The position numbers and the translations under genes are program-made. A stretch of DNA of 21,105 nt from CAITNQ01 sp041661365 (lineage in GTDB: Bacteria > Latescibacterota > UBA2968 > UBA8231): positions 1-21,105 of the forward strand of contig JBAZUN010000049.1 of assembly GCA_041661365.1 (NCBI GenBank), in the 5' to 3' direction. Below the pieces are notes generated by a model. The model was not told where the DNA came from. It searched no databases and saw only the letters and a list, made by a program, of their open reading frames with translations. Shown piece by piece: positions 8,223 through 15,470 of this stretch (the first letter of the stretch is position 1; every line of letters starts with the position of its first letter).

Positions 8223-9092
8223 TCAAACCGGAGCGGCGGTCCCGAAGACCGGCTGCAGGAAGATCCGGCCGGCCTCGCCCTCGGCCTCGAAGCGGATGTA
8301 CGGTTCGCCGCGACCTCGGTAGGCGAAGCGGGTGCCCGTACTCCGGCTCAACGCCTGTCCTCCGGGGCCGACGAAGGTGCCGGTCGCCGGAGCGCCCACC
8401 TCGATCCGGATCTCCCCGTCGGCGATGGTCAGGTTACGCAGTAGCAGCCCGGTGGTGGCATAGCATCGGCCGGCCCGGGCCGCGGCCACGATCGCCCGCG
8501 GGCTCACCTCGCGGACCCAGACCATGTTCCAGGCGTTCCCCAGGTCCACCGGGTCGTGGAAGTCGTCGTTGGCGAACCCCCAGAGCCGGTAGCCGGCGGT
8601 CAGGACCTCGTCCCACAGGTCCGTCCCCAGGGGCTGCCGGCCGCGGGCCAGGGCCACGGCCGTTCCGTAATGACCGTTGTAAACCTCGATGCCATCGGGC
8701 CAGGTACCCAAGGCCGCCACCTTGTCGAGGGTCCAGTACTCCGCGCCTGAGGTGTTCGGCCGCGGGTGACAGACGAGGGTCAGCAGGTCAGGGCCGGCCT
8801 GCTCGAGGGCCTCCTCCAGCGACAGCTCGTAGAGCGGCGGCACCCGTTCCCCGGCAAAGACCAGGTTCTCGCGGCTGCTGTGCTCGAATCCCTCCAGGAA
8901 GACTAGCGCGGGGTATTGCTGCCGCATCCCATCGAGATCGGTGAGCCGGTCGTGGTCGGTCAGGGTGACGAAATCAGCTCCGACGCTCGCGTATCCGGCG
9001 ATCCCAGCGGCCAGGGAGACGGTGGCGCAGCGGCTGGACTCACTGCAGTGGCCGTGAAAGCTCCCCCGCACCCAGGTGCCGGTCGCGGTCAC
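8223..9092 (-). CDS. PHP-domain metal-dependent phosphoesterase
   Basis: This is a 289-residue protein. The start chosen is GTG at 9090-9092, overlapping the stop of the upstream Ugd gene (GTGA), with GGGAGGGGA upstream. The reading frame extends further back, but only as a shadow of Ugd. PHP signature residues are visible in order: His13 and His15 (SFHGHCSE), Asp46-His47-Asp48 (TLTDHD), Glu67/Glu70 (FLEGFEHS), His109 (LVCHPRPN), and Asp177 with His179 (ANDDFHD). This full set of metal ligands fits an active di- or trinuclear phosphoesterase of the PHP superfamily (the fold of histidinol phosphatase and the PolC/DnaE editing domain). About 75 C-terminal residues form an added beta-rich domain. 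The substrate is unknown. Being translationally coupled to a sugar-nucleotide enzyme suggests a phosphorylated sugar or polysaccharide intermediate, or the regulatory tyrosine-phosphatase role known for some capsule-cluster PHP proteins. The latter is inference. Confidence 0.85.
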   Translation of the reverse strand: MTATGTWVRGSFHGHCSESSRCATVSLAAGIAGYASVGADFVTLTDHDRLTDLDGMRQQYPALVFLEGFEHSSRENLVFAGERVPPLYELSLEEALEQAGPDLLTLVCHPRPNTSGAEYWTLDKVAALGTWPDGIEVYNGHYGTAVALARGRQPLGTDLWDEVLTAGYRLWGFANDDFHDPVDLGNAWNMVWVREVSPRAIVAAARAGRCYATTGLLLRNLTIADGEIRIEVGAPATGTFVGPGGQALSRSTGTRFAYRGRGEPYIRFEAEGEAGRIFLQPVFGTAAPV

Positions 9093-10480
9093 TGGCTTGT
9101 CCCCTCCCGCCGGTCCGGTCCAGCCCGGCCGATCCCGAAGGTCTGGAACCCCACGCTCCGCGCCTGGGCAAGGTTGACCACGTTCCGGCCGTCGAAGAGC
9201 AGGGCCGGCTTGAGCATGCCGCGGTAGAGCCGCTCCAGGTCGAGCGAGGCGAACTCCTCCCATTCGGTCAACACGGCCACGGCGTGGGCCTGGGCCGCGG
9301 CTTCGTACGGATCGGTGCAGACCTCCACCTGACCACCCCCGGTCAACCACGGTGTCAGGTCGGCCTGGATCTGCGCGGCCGTGACCCGCGGGTCGTAGAT
9401 CGCCAGCCGGGCCCGCTCGGTCAGCAGGTCGCCGCAGACCCCGATGGCCGGGGTCTCCCGGGTGTCGTTGGTGTCCTTCTTGAAGGCGAAGCCGAGCACG
9501 GCGATCCGCTTGCCGGCGGCGGTGCCGAACAGGGCCTGCACCAGGCGGCGGGAGAAGCGCCGCTTCTGGTAGTCGTTGAGGGCGACCACCTGCTGCCAGT
9601 AGGCCGCGACCTCGGGCAGGCCGAAGTGCTCGCACAGGTAGACCAGGTTGAGGATGTCCTTCTGGAAGCAGGAGCCGCCGAAGCCGACCGAGGCCTGCAG
9701 GAACCGCGGCCCGATGCGGCTGTCGCGGCCCACGGCGCGGGCGATCTCCTGCACGTCGGCGCCGGTGGCCTCGCACAGGGCCGAGATGGCGTTGATCGAG
9801 GAGATCCGCTGGGCCAGGAAGGCGTTGGCCGCCAGCTTGGACAGCTCGGCCGACCAGAGGTTGGTGGTGATGATCCGCTCCCGCGGCACCCAGCCGGCGT
9901 AGATCGAGGCCAGGCGCTCGGCGGCGGTCTCCCCGGCCGGGGTCCGCTCGCTGCCGATCAGCACGCGGTCAGGGTGGAGCAGATCGGCGACCGCGGTCCC
10001 CTCGGCCAGGAACTCGGGGTTGGACAGCACCTCGAAGGTGGCTCGACCGGCGTTGGCCGCCAGGATCGCCTGGACCGCGGCCGCGGTCCGGACCGGCACC
10101 GTCGACTTCTCCACCACGATCTTGGGTCCCTCGGCCACGGCCCCGATGCGCCGCGCGCAGGTCTCCAGGTACTGCAGGTCAGCGGCCCGGCCGGCGCCGA
10201 CGCCGAACCCCTTGGTCGGGGTGTTGACGGCGATGAAGATGACCTCGGCCTCGCGGATCCCCTGGTCGACCTCGGTGGAGAAGAACAGGTTCCGGCCGCG
10301 GCAGCCGGTCATCAGCTCCTCCAGGCCGGGCTCGAACACCGGCAACGGACCGCGGTTCCAGGCATCGATCCGTGCCTGGTCCACGTCGACCACGGTCACC
10401 TCCAGGTCCGGGCACTGGTGCGCCATCACGGCCATGGTGGGACCGCCCACGTACCCCGCGCCGATGCAGCAGACCTTCAT
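9089..10480 (-). CDS. ugd: UDP-glucose 6-dehydrogenase, animal-like type
   Basis: This 463-residue enzyme oxidises UDP-glucose to UDP-glucuronate with two NAD+. Features in order: Rossmann motif CIGAGYVGGPT (5-15), VNTPTK (85-90), EKSTVPVR (124-131), SNPEFLAEG (153-161), catalytic region ELSKLAANA with Lys215, GFGGSCFQKD with the nucleophile Cys271, and a second nucleotide-binding region IAVLGFAFKKDTNDTRE. The wording of these blocks (CRGRNLFFST, GRAADLQYLE, WVPRERI, AQRISSINAISALCEATGAD) follows the metazoan UGDH form much more closely than the common bacterial TuaD/RkpK form. The length also fits that type (human about 494). The ATG at 10478-10480 lies 3 nt after the kinase stop, and its Shine-Dalgarno GGAGG lies inside the kinase's last codons, so translation is coupled. 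Its own stop overlaps the PHP start. The product UDP-GlcA feeds glycan or capsule synthesis and pentose-sugar nucleotides. Confidence 0.95.
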   Translation of the reverse strand: MKVCCIGAGYVGGPTMAVMAHQCPDLEVTVVDVDQARIDAWNRGPLPVFEPGLEELMTGCRGRNLFFSTEVDQGIREAEVIFIAVNTPTKGFGVGAGRAADLQYLETCARRIGAVAEGPKIVVEKSTVPVRTAAAVQAILAANAGRATFEVLSNPEFLAEGTAVADLLHPDRVLIGSERTPAGETAAERLASIYAGWVPRERIITTNLWSAELSKLAANAFLAQRISSINAISALCEATGADVQEIARAVGRDSRIGPRFLQASVGFGGSCFQKDILNLVYLCEHFGLPEVAAYWQQVVALNDYQKRRFSRRLVQALFGTAAGKRIAVLGFAFKKDTNDTRETPAIGVCGDLLTERARLAIYDPRVTAAQIQADLTPWLTGGGQVEVCTDPYEAAAQAHAVAVLTEWEEFASLDLERLYRGMLKPALLFDGRNVVNLAQARSVGFQTFGIGRAGPDRREGTSQ

Positions 10481-10483
10481 CGC

Positions 10484-12856
10484 TCAACCTCCGGCGGACG
10501 CTGGCTCAGCCCCCGCGACCGGTCCGGCCGGTGGCTCCGCAAGGGCGGGCAGCAGGATCTCGAACGCGGTCCCTTCGCCCGGACTGCTGGTTACCCGGAT
10601 GAAGCCGCGGTGCTGGGTGACGATGCCGTAGACCGTGGCCAGCCCCAGACCGGTCCCCTGGTCGGCCTCCTTGGTGGTGAAGAAGGGCTCGAAGAGGTGT
10701 TCGAGGGCCTCCTCGTCCATGCCGTCGCCGTCGTCGCTCACCCGCAGTCGCACGTAGTTTCCGGGCATCGCCGCGCCGTACAGGGCGGCGCCCGTAGCGT
10801 CGAGCCGGACCGCCTCGATCGCCACCTCCACCCGCCCATGCTCGGCGATGGCGTCGCGAGCATTGGTGACCAGGTTCACCAGCACCTGCTCGAGCTGGCC
10901 CCGGTCGGCCAGGACCCAGGCCGGCTGCCCCGGACCGGTGACGACCAGCTCCCGGCTGGCACCGAGCAGCATCCGCAGCATGGCTTCCAGGCCGCTGACC
11001 ACCATTGCCAGCTCCAGCGGCGCCGGGGCCAACTGCTGCCGCCGGCTGTACGCCAGCAGCTGGCGGGTGAGCTGACCGGCCCGTTGGCCGGCCCGCAGGA
11101 TCTCCTCGGCGTAGGTCCGGGTCGGACTGCCAACGGGCAGATCCCGCAGCAGGAGCTGGCTGTATCCTTCCACCGCGGTAAGCAGGTTGCGGAAGTCGTG
11201 GGCCACGCCCCCGGTCAGACGTCCCAGGGCCTCGAGCTTCTGGGCCTGGCGGAGTTGATGCTCGCTCATTGCCAGGAGCTGCAGGTCGGTCAGCCGGCGA
11301 TGCGCCTGGGAGACCACCTCGGCGAACCGCTCCAGCACGGTCAGGTCGCGGTCGTCGAACCCGTCCTCCCGGGTGCTGCTCAAGGCGATGGTCCCCCCGG
11401 TAAAGGGCACGTCGACCACGGCGTGGATGCGCTCCGGCAGCTCCTGGCCGAAGAGCGGGTCGCGCCGGTTGCGGCGGTAGACCGGACGGCCGCTGTTCAT
11501 GGCCTGCAGCAGCGCGGGGTGGATCTCCACCCGCTGGTTGTAGTGGTACCCCAGCTCCTCGTTCACCCCGTACCCGGTCACCCGGTTCCGCTGCCGGTCC
11601 ACCACGTTGATGCCGCAGGTCTCGAAGTCGAGCACGGCGCGCAGCTCGCGCTCCCAGACCACGACGACCTGGCGCCAGTCTTCCTCGCTCTGCATCTGCA
11701 GCACCTCGGCCCGCAGCCGCTGCAGAGCCAGGTCGATACGCGCCGCGTCCCGGGTCAGCCGCTGCGCCGCTTCCTGGTCGAGGTGGTCCACGGCAAAGGA
11801 GATCGCCTGGATCGCCTCTTGGAGCAGACCGATCTCGGGCTGGCCGAAGAACCCGGGCTCGGCCGCGTAGATCGCCAGACCGCCCTCCACCTGACCGCCC
11901 CGCCGAAGCGGCAGGAAGACCGCGGACTGCAGGCAGCGCGGTTCGAGCTGCTCCGCGACTGAGGCCAGTCCCGGCTCGGCCCGCAGATGGTCGACCGCCC
12001 AGGCTTGCCCGGCCCGCAGGGTTTCGACCGGTGAGCCGCCGGCCGTCGACCCGCTACCGGCCAGCCAGTCCAGCTCCGGTTCCAGAGGGGTATCGTCTCC
12101 GGCCGCGGTGACGGGCACCAGCCGGCGCGGATCGGATGAGGGCTCGAACCAGCCGGCCCACACCCGCGGGAAGCGGCCGTACTCGGCCACGGCGTTGCAC
12201 GCCCGGCCCAGCATCTCGGTCACCCCGCGGGAGGAGGCGATGGCCCGGTTCACCTGATGGAGCGCGGCGTGCAGCCGGTCCAGTCGACGGCGCTCCCCCT
12301 CGAGCCGTCGGAGTTCGGACAGATCCCGGACGAAGACCTGGAAGCCGGGCTGCCCGTCCACCGGGATCGGCCGCAGGGTGCAGCGCACCGGAAACGGGGC
12401 TCCGTCCCGCCGGTCGTGCACGGTCTCCGCGGCCAGCTCCCGCGACTCGTCCGCACCGCGCACCAGCAGGTCGAAGGCCGGTCGTGCCTCGGAAGGCCGG
12501 AGGTCGCGCAGGGTGAGCCGGCGCAGCTCCTCCTCGGAGTATCCGTGCGCCTCCACGGCCCGGGTATTGGCCTGCAGGATCCGCCACTGGGCGTCGACCA
12601 GCAGGACAGCGTCGGGGGATTGGTCCAGGAGGAGCCGTACCCGCTCCTCTATCGCCTGACGCTCGCGGTTCAGGCGGGTTTCGCGCCGGCGCCACCGGGT
12701 CCAGCCGTAGCACCCGGCACCGCAAGCGGCCAGACCCAGCACGACCCCCAGCGCCTGCCCCGGACCCGGGATCACGGCCGGTCCGGCCAGCAGCAGGGCG
12801 GCCGTCAGGTCGTCGTCGGGTTGGGCGCCAGGCGTGCTTGGAGAGAGCGTGGTCAT
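10484..12856 (-). CDS. PAS/GAF sensor histidine kinase without a receiver domain
   Basis: This 790-residue kinase has one hydrophobic segment near the N-terminus (about 18-50, followed by basic RWRRRE). After it come a PAS domain (about 72-185, FQVFVRDLSELRRLE at its end), a GAF-like domain (about 195-358), a second GAF-like domain (about 385-525), a HisKA domain with GGVAHDFRN (phospho-acceptor His553) and a HATPase domain. The ATPase boxes are NLVTNARDA (N box, 661-669), DDGDGMD (708-714), FFTTK and GTGLGLATVYG (734-744). This is the NtrB/PleC-like group with the HDFRN box. All catalytic boxes are intact, so it should autophosphorylate. No response regulator is encoded in the window, so the partner is elsewhere. 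The ATG at 12854-12856 has GGAGAAG 6 nt upstream. It lies 52 nt downstream of the SDR gene and 3 nt upstream of ugd, an unusual place for a sensor kinase in a metabolic operon. Confidence 0.92.
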   Translation of the reverse strand: MTTLSPSTPGAQPDDDLTAALLLAGPAVIPGPGQALGVVLGLAACGAGCYGWTRWRRRETRLNRERQAIEERVRLLLDQSPDAVLLVDAQWRILQANTRAVEAHGYSEEELRRLTLRDLRPSEARPAFDLLVRGADESRELAAETVHDRRDGAPFPVRCTLRPIPVDGQPGFQVFVRDLSELRRLEGERRRLDRLHAALHQVNRAIASSRGVTEMLGRACNAVAEYGRFPRVWAGWFEPSSDPRRLVPVTAAGDDTPLEPELDWLAGSGSTAGGSPVETLRAGQAWAVDHLRAEPGLASVAEQLEPRCLQSAVFLPLRRGGQVEGGLAIYAAEPGFFGQPEIGLLQEAIQAISFAVDHLDQEAAQRLTRDAARIDLALQRLRAEVLQMQSEEDWRQVVVVWERELRAVLDFETCGINVVDRQRNRVTGYGVNEELGYHYNQRVEIHPALLQAMNSGRPVYRRNRRDPLFGQELPERIHAVVDVPFTGGTIALSSTREDGFDDRDLTVLERFAEVVSQAHRRLTDLQLLAMSEHQLRQAQKLEALGRLTGGVAHDFRNLLTAVEGYSQLLLRDLPVGSPTRTYAEEILRAGQRAGQLTRQLLAYSRRQQLAPAPLELAMVVSGLEAMLRMLLGASRELVVTGPGQPAWVLADRGQLEQVLVNLVTNARDAIAEHGRVEVAIEAVRLDATGAALYGAAMPGNYVRLRVSDDGDGMDEEALEHLFEPFFTTKEADQGTGLGLATVYGIVTQHRGFIRVTSSPGEGTAFEILLPALAEPPAGPVAGAEPASAGG

Positions 12857-12908
12857 ACCTGTCTTCTCCGTAGCGGAATATCAGCGACGGGGGCCTGCAG
12901 TCCGCGGG

Positions 12909-13802
12909 TCAACCGCCCTGCTCCCGGTGGCTCTGCAGGAACTCGCGTAGCTCGGCCTGGGCCTGGTCCCGCTTGGCCCGCAGGTCGTCGCGCGGGAATT
13001 GAGCCATGTAGGTGGTGAGCCCTCCGTCCACGGTGATCTCCTGGCCGGTGACGAAGCGCGACTCGTCCGAGGCCAGGTACACCGCCAGGTAGGCGATGTC
13101 CACTGGCTCGCCGACCAGCTCGAGCGGCTGGAAGTAGCGGTGACCGATCCGATTGTGGTCCCCGAAGCGCTGCCGGAACTCCTCGTGGACCTCGGGCTTG
13201 AGCCCGGCCGGCGGCTCGTATCCGCGCTCTCCACCCAGGTAGATGGCGCCGGGGCTGATGACGTTCACCCGGATGTAGTGCGGCGCCAGCTCGGCCGCTA
13301 AGGCTCGGGTGCCGCCGATGATCCCCGCCTTGGTCGTGGCGTATACGGTATTCCCCGGGCTCCCCTCGACGCCGTGCACCGAGGAGATGTTGACGATCGA
13401 GCCCTGTCCCACCCGCTTCATCATCGGCACGGCCAGGTGGCACCCCAGGTGCATCCCGCGCAGGTTGGTGTTGATCAGCCGGTCCCAGTCCTCGTCCTTG
13501 ACCTGGTCCACCGGCACCCCGAGTCCCACGCCGGCGTTGTTCACCAGCACGTCGAGCCGGCCGAACCGCTCCTCGGTGGCCGCGAACAGATGCTCCATCT
13601 GGGCCCGCACCCCCACGTCGGTGGCCACGGCCAGCACCTCTGCCCCCAGCTCGACCAGCTCGGTCCGAACCCGTTCCAGCTTCTCGGCGGAGCGGGCCGC
13701 GATGACCAGCTTGGCTCCCTCCTGGGCGAAGATCAGGGCGATCCCGCGACCGATCCCCTGTCCGCCCCCGGTGACCACGGCGACCTTGTCCTTCAACCGC
13801 AT
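12909..13802 (-). CDS. SDR-family NAD(P)-dependent oxidoreductase
   Basis: This 297-residue classical short-chain dehydrogenase/reductase starts at ATG 13800-13802, with GGAGGAGAGGG just upstream. A further in-frame ATG at 13844 would only add a non-family tail. Motifs: cofactor loop TGGGQGIGRG (11-20), DV after the fourth strand (62-63), NNAG (88-91), the catalytic tetrad Asn113, Ser141 (NISSVHG), Tyr154 and Lys158 (YATTK), and a C-terminal FVTGQEITVDGGL typical of FabG-like sugar or polyol dehydrogenases. An ELAPHYIRVNVISPGAI block follows the catalytic helix. An insertion (about 195-225, with GGERGYEPPAGLKPEVHEEF) and a charged C-terminal tail make it longer than the usual 250 residues. 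The substrate cannot be read from sequence. The neighbours suggest a sugar or uronate derivative. It is the first gene of the minus-strand operon leading to the kinase, Ugd and PHP genes. Confidence 0.9.
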   Translation of the reverse strand: MRLKDKVAVVTGGGQGIGRGIALIFAQEGAKLVIAARSAEKLERVRTELVELGAEVLAVATDVGVRAQMEHLFAATEERFGRLDVLVNNAGVGLGVPVDQVKDEDWDRLINTNLRGMHLGCHLAVPMMKRVGQGSIVNISSVHGVEGSPGNTVYATTKAGIIGGTRALAAELAPHYIRVNVISPGAIYLGGERGYEPPAGLKPEVHEEFRQRFGDHNRIGHRYFQPLELVGEPVDIAYLAVYLASDESRFVTGQEITVDGGLTTYMAQFPRDDLRAKRDQAQAELREFLQSHREQGG

Positions 13803-14032
13803 CGAATCCCTCTCCTCCTGCAGGTGGTGATGACCGGCCGACACCCCATTGCGGACGGCCGGACCGCCCGGACGAGCGCAGGGGGGAAACGTATATCAAT
13901 CGGCAAGATCGGCAACCCGGCACCGGACACCCGGTCGTCGGCTCGCGGGGTTGACCGGTCTGAGGAAAAGGCCGAGATTACCAAGTCATTATGGCGCGCG
14001 GTGCCGGCTCCGTGCCCGGAACCCGCCGAACC
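13803..14032. other. Intergenic region between divergent genes (SDR promoter side)
   Basis: No credible gene. It must hold the SDR operon promoter on the minus strand. The best -10-like hexamer is TATACG (complement of 13891-13896), with no good -35. A direct repeat ATCGGCAA-G-ATCGGCAA (13899-13915) lies beside it and could be an activator or repressor site. On the plus strand TTGACC (13954-13959) is -35-like, but the matching -10 is weak. Frames that cross this stretch are extensions of real genes or shadows. Confidence 0.3.
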
Positions 14033-14210
14033 CACGAGGTAGCTCACGGCAATCTGTCCTCGCCATCAGCAGCCCCGGTTGTCCGAGCACGGCAGCGGCT
14101 CGGGGGGCAGGACCACCAGGCCGACCCGGTCGGTTCTGGTGGGGAAAACCGACGGACACCTTCTCTGCCTCGTGTGACCGAAGTGCACCCCAGGGTGCAC
14201 TTTTTCTTTT
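14033..14210 (+). ncRNA. Candidate structured RNA or leader ending in an intrinsic terminator
   Basis: Pairing arms can be read directly. CACGAGG (14033-14039) pairs with CCTCGTG (14168-14174) to close a unit. Inside it are a hairpin CCGAGC (14083-14088)/GCTCGG (14098-14103) and a very strong hairpin CCACCAG-g-CCGAC...GTCGG-tt-CTGGTGG (14113-14142). The unit is followed at once by a strong terminator (14181-14210). All of this is on the plus strand, about 100 nt before the zinc-ribbon gene. It could be a free small RNA or an attenuating leader (riboswitch-like). I checked it by eye against SRP RNA, 6S, tmRNA, TPP and cobalamin motifs and saw no match. The 5' end and promoter are not defined. 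Confidence 0.4.
14181..14210 (+). terminator. Strong rho-independent terminator
   Basis: AAGTGCACC-CCAG-GGTGCACTT is a 9-bp perfect stem with a 4-nt loop, followed by TTTTTCTTTT. It works on the plus strand only, since the other side lacks a U-tract. No protein gene on the plus strand ends before it, so it either ends a small RNA or sits in the leader of the zinc-ribbon gene. Confidence 0.85.
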
Positions 14211-14310
14211 GTACCGGGCCGGGGCTCCGGCAGCGGTGCCCGGCAGGTTTGGGCCGGCGCCTGAGCCGTTCATCCCATTCAGGCCCATTCAGGAGGCGGG
14301 GATTGCATCT

Positions 14311-15024
14311 ATGAAAGACGGTCTGCTGCAGTTGCTCAGGCTCCAGGAGGTGGACAAGGAGCTGCAGGTACTCGAGGAGGTCAGGGACCGGTACCCCGAG
14401 GAGATCAGCGTGCGGCAGCGGGAGATCGACCAGGCCCGGCTCGCCCTCGAGGACCAGGAGCGTCAGCTCGAGGAGCTGGGCAAGGAGCAGCGCCGACTGG
14501 AACGGGACCTGACCGCGGCCAAGGTCAGTCTGACCGAGCACGAGGCCCGTTTCTCCTCGGTCACCACCAACCGGGAATACGACGCGCTGCAACAGGAGAT
14601 CGAGACCTGCAAGTCCCACATCTCCGAATACGAGACCCAGATCCTGGAGAAGATCGAGGGCGGTCAGTCGCTCGGTCAGGAGGTGGCCGGGACCAGGCAG
14701 ACCTTTGCCGAGGTCAGCACCAGTCAGCAGGAGCGCATCGACGAGTTGCAGAGCAAGCTGGCCAGCCTGCAGCAGGAGGTCGACGGGGTCTATGCCCGTC
14801 GCCAGGCTATCGTCGGCTCGGTCGACCAGAACCTGCTGCGGATGTACGAGCGCAGCCGCAAGCGGCGCGGGATGCGGGTGGCCCCGATCCGCAAAGGGGC
14901 CTGCGGGGTCTGCCACCGCGAGCTGCCGGCGCAGCAGCGGAGCAACGTGCGCCACAACGCCCAGGTCTACCTGTGCGAAAGCTGCGGCGCCATACTGATC
15001 TGGGACGAGGAGCAGTCGAGCTGA
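14311..15024 (+). CDS. Coiled-coil C4-type zinc-ribbon protein (DUF164 / zf-RING_7 family)
   Basis: This 237-residue protein has a long antiparallel coiled coil (about 1-185, rich in Glu, Gln, Leu and Arg, with TTNREYDALQQEIET at its middle). It ends in a zinc ribbon: CGVC (Cys198, Cys201) and CESC (Cys222, Cys225), with the family phrase RRGMRVAPIRKGACGVCHRE. The start is ATG 14311. AGGAGG lies 14 nt upstream, a little far, but no nearer in-frame ATG/GTG/TTG start exists, and the longer open frame upstream is non-coding leader. The family is widespread and conserved in bacteria; a nucleic-acid-binding role is proposed but the function is not settled. Only 17 nt separate its stop from the start of RNase P RNA. 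The two are therefore probably transcribed together and the RNA released by processing. Confidence 0.9.
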   Translation: MKDGLLQLLRLQEVDKELQVLEEVRDRYPEEISVRQREIDQARLALEDQERQLEELGKEQRRLERDLTAAKVSLTEHEARFSSVTTNREYDALQQEIETCKSHISEYETQILEKIEGGQSLGQEVAGTRQTFAEVSTSQQERIDELQSKLASLQQEVDGVYARRQAIVGSVDQNLLRMYERSRKRRGMRVAPIRKGACGVCHRELPAQQRSNVRHNAQVYLCESCGAILIWDEEQSS

Positions 15025-15041
15025 GCTGGAGGGAGGGCCGG

Positions 15042-15371
15042 CCGGAGTGGGTCGGGCGAGCGCGCCGCACCCCCGTGCGGTGAGGAAAGTCCGAGCTCCG
15101 CAGGACAGGATGCTGGGTAACACCCAGGAGGGGCGACCCTACAGACAGTGCCACAGAAAACATACCGCCTGGGTCGCAAGACCCCGGTAAGGGTGAAAAG
15201 GTGAGGTAAGAGCTCACCGCGTTCGCGGCGACGCGGACGGCAGGGAAAACCTCATCCGGAGCAAGGCCAAATAGGGGGAGAGAGGTGGTCCGCCTCGCTA
15301 TCATCCCCGGGTAGGCCGCACCGAGGCAGTCGGGTAACCGCTGCCCCAGATGAATGCTCGTCCCGCACCGG
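15042..15371 (+). ncRNA. rnpB: RNase P RNA, bacterial class A
   Basis: This is the catalytic RNA of RNase P, which trims tRNA 5' leaders. Conserved blocks appear in order: GAGGAAAGTCCGAGCTCC, ACAGAAAACATACCGCC, GGTAAGGGTGAAAAGGTGAG, GAGCAAGGCCAAATAG and CAGATGAATG. The 5' part (CCGGAGTGGGTCGGGCGAGC) can pair with the 3' part (GCTCGTCCCGCACCGG) to form P1, which sets the ends to within several bases. The length of about 330 nt is normal for type A. A GCAA-loop hairpin GCCGCG-GCAA-CGCGGC (15377-15392) follows but has no U-tract. The gene begins 17 nt after the zinc-ribbon gene and has no clear promoter of its own. Apparent reading frames across it are not genes. Confidence 0.96.
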
Positions 15372-15470
15372 TCGTGGCCGCGGCAACGCGGCAGCGCCGG
15401 CGCGGACAGAACTCGGCTTACAGACCCACTCCGGTCCCGCCCTCTCTTCCCATCCGCAGGAGGTCATCCT

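Noticed and set aside
9093..9776. N-terminal extension of the PHP frame to 9776
   Set aside because: The extra 228 codons are a shadow of ugd. The GTG at 9090-9092 has a good Shine-Dalgarno and gives the standard PHP start.
9284..11962. An 892-codon plus-strand open frame
   Set aside because: It runs antisense to ugd and the histidine kinase, has shadow-like composition (Gly, His, Leu, Gln, Asp, Arg) and no domain. Both genes beneath it have full, intact motifs.
12853..13923. A 356-codon minus-strand frame over the SDR gene
   Set aside because: An alternative frame of the SDR coding sequence made of Arg/Gly-rich low-complexity text; the overlapping frame has the complete SDR motif set.
14033..14210. 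SRP RNA, 6S RNA, tmRNA or a TPP/cobalamin riboswitch as identity of the structured region
   Set aside because: None of the conserved sequence blocks of these RNAs could be found by eye; left as unassigned.
13849..14310. Long N-terminal extension of the zinc-ribbon protein
   Set aside because: It would translate through a structured RNA and an intrinsic terminator. The family starts at the MKDGLLQLLRLQ block.
14044..15123. A 359-codon minus-strand open frame
   Set aside because: Antisense shadow of the zinc-ribbon gene; the Leu-rich text mirrors its coiled-coil codons.
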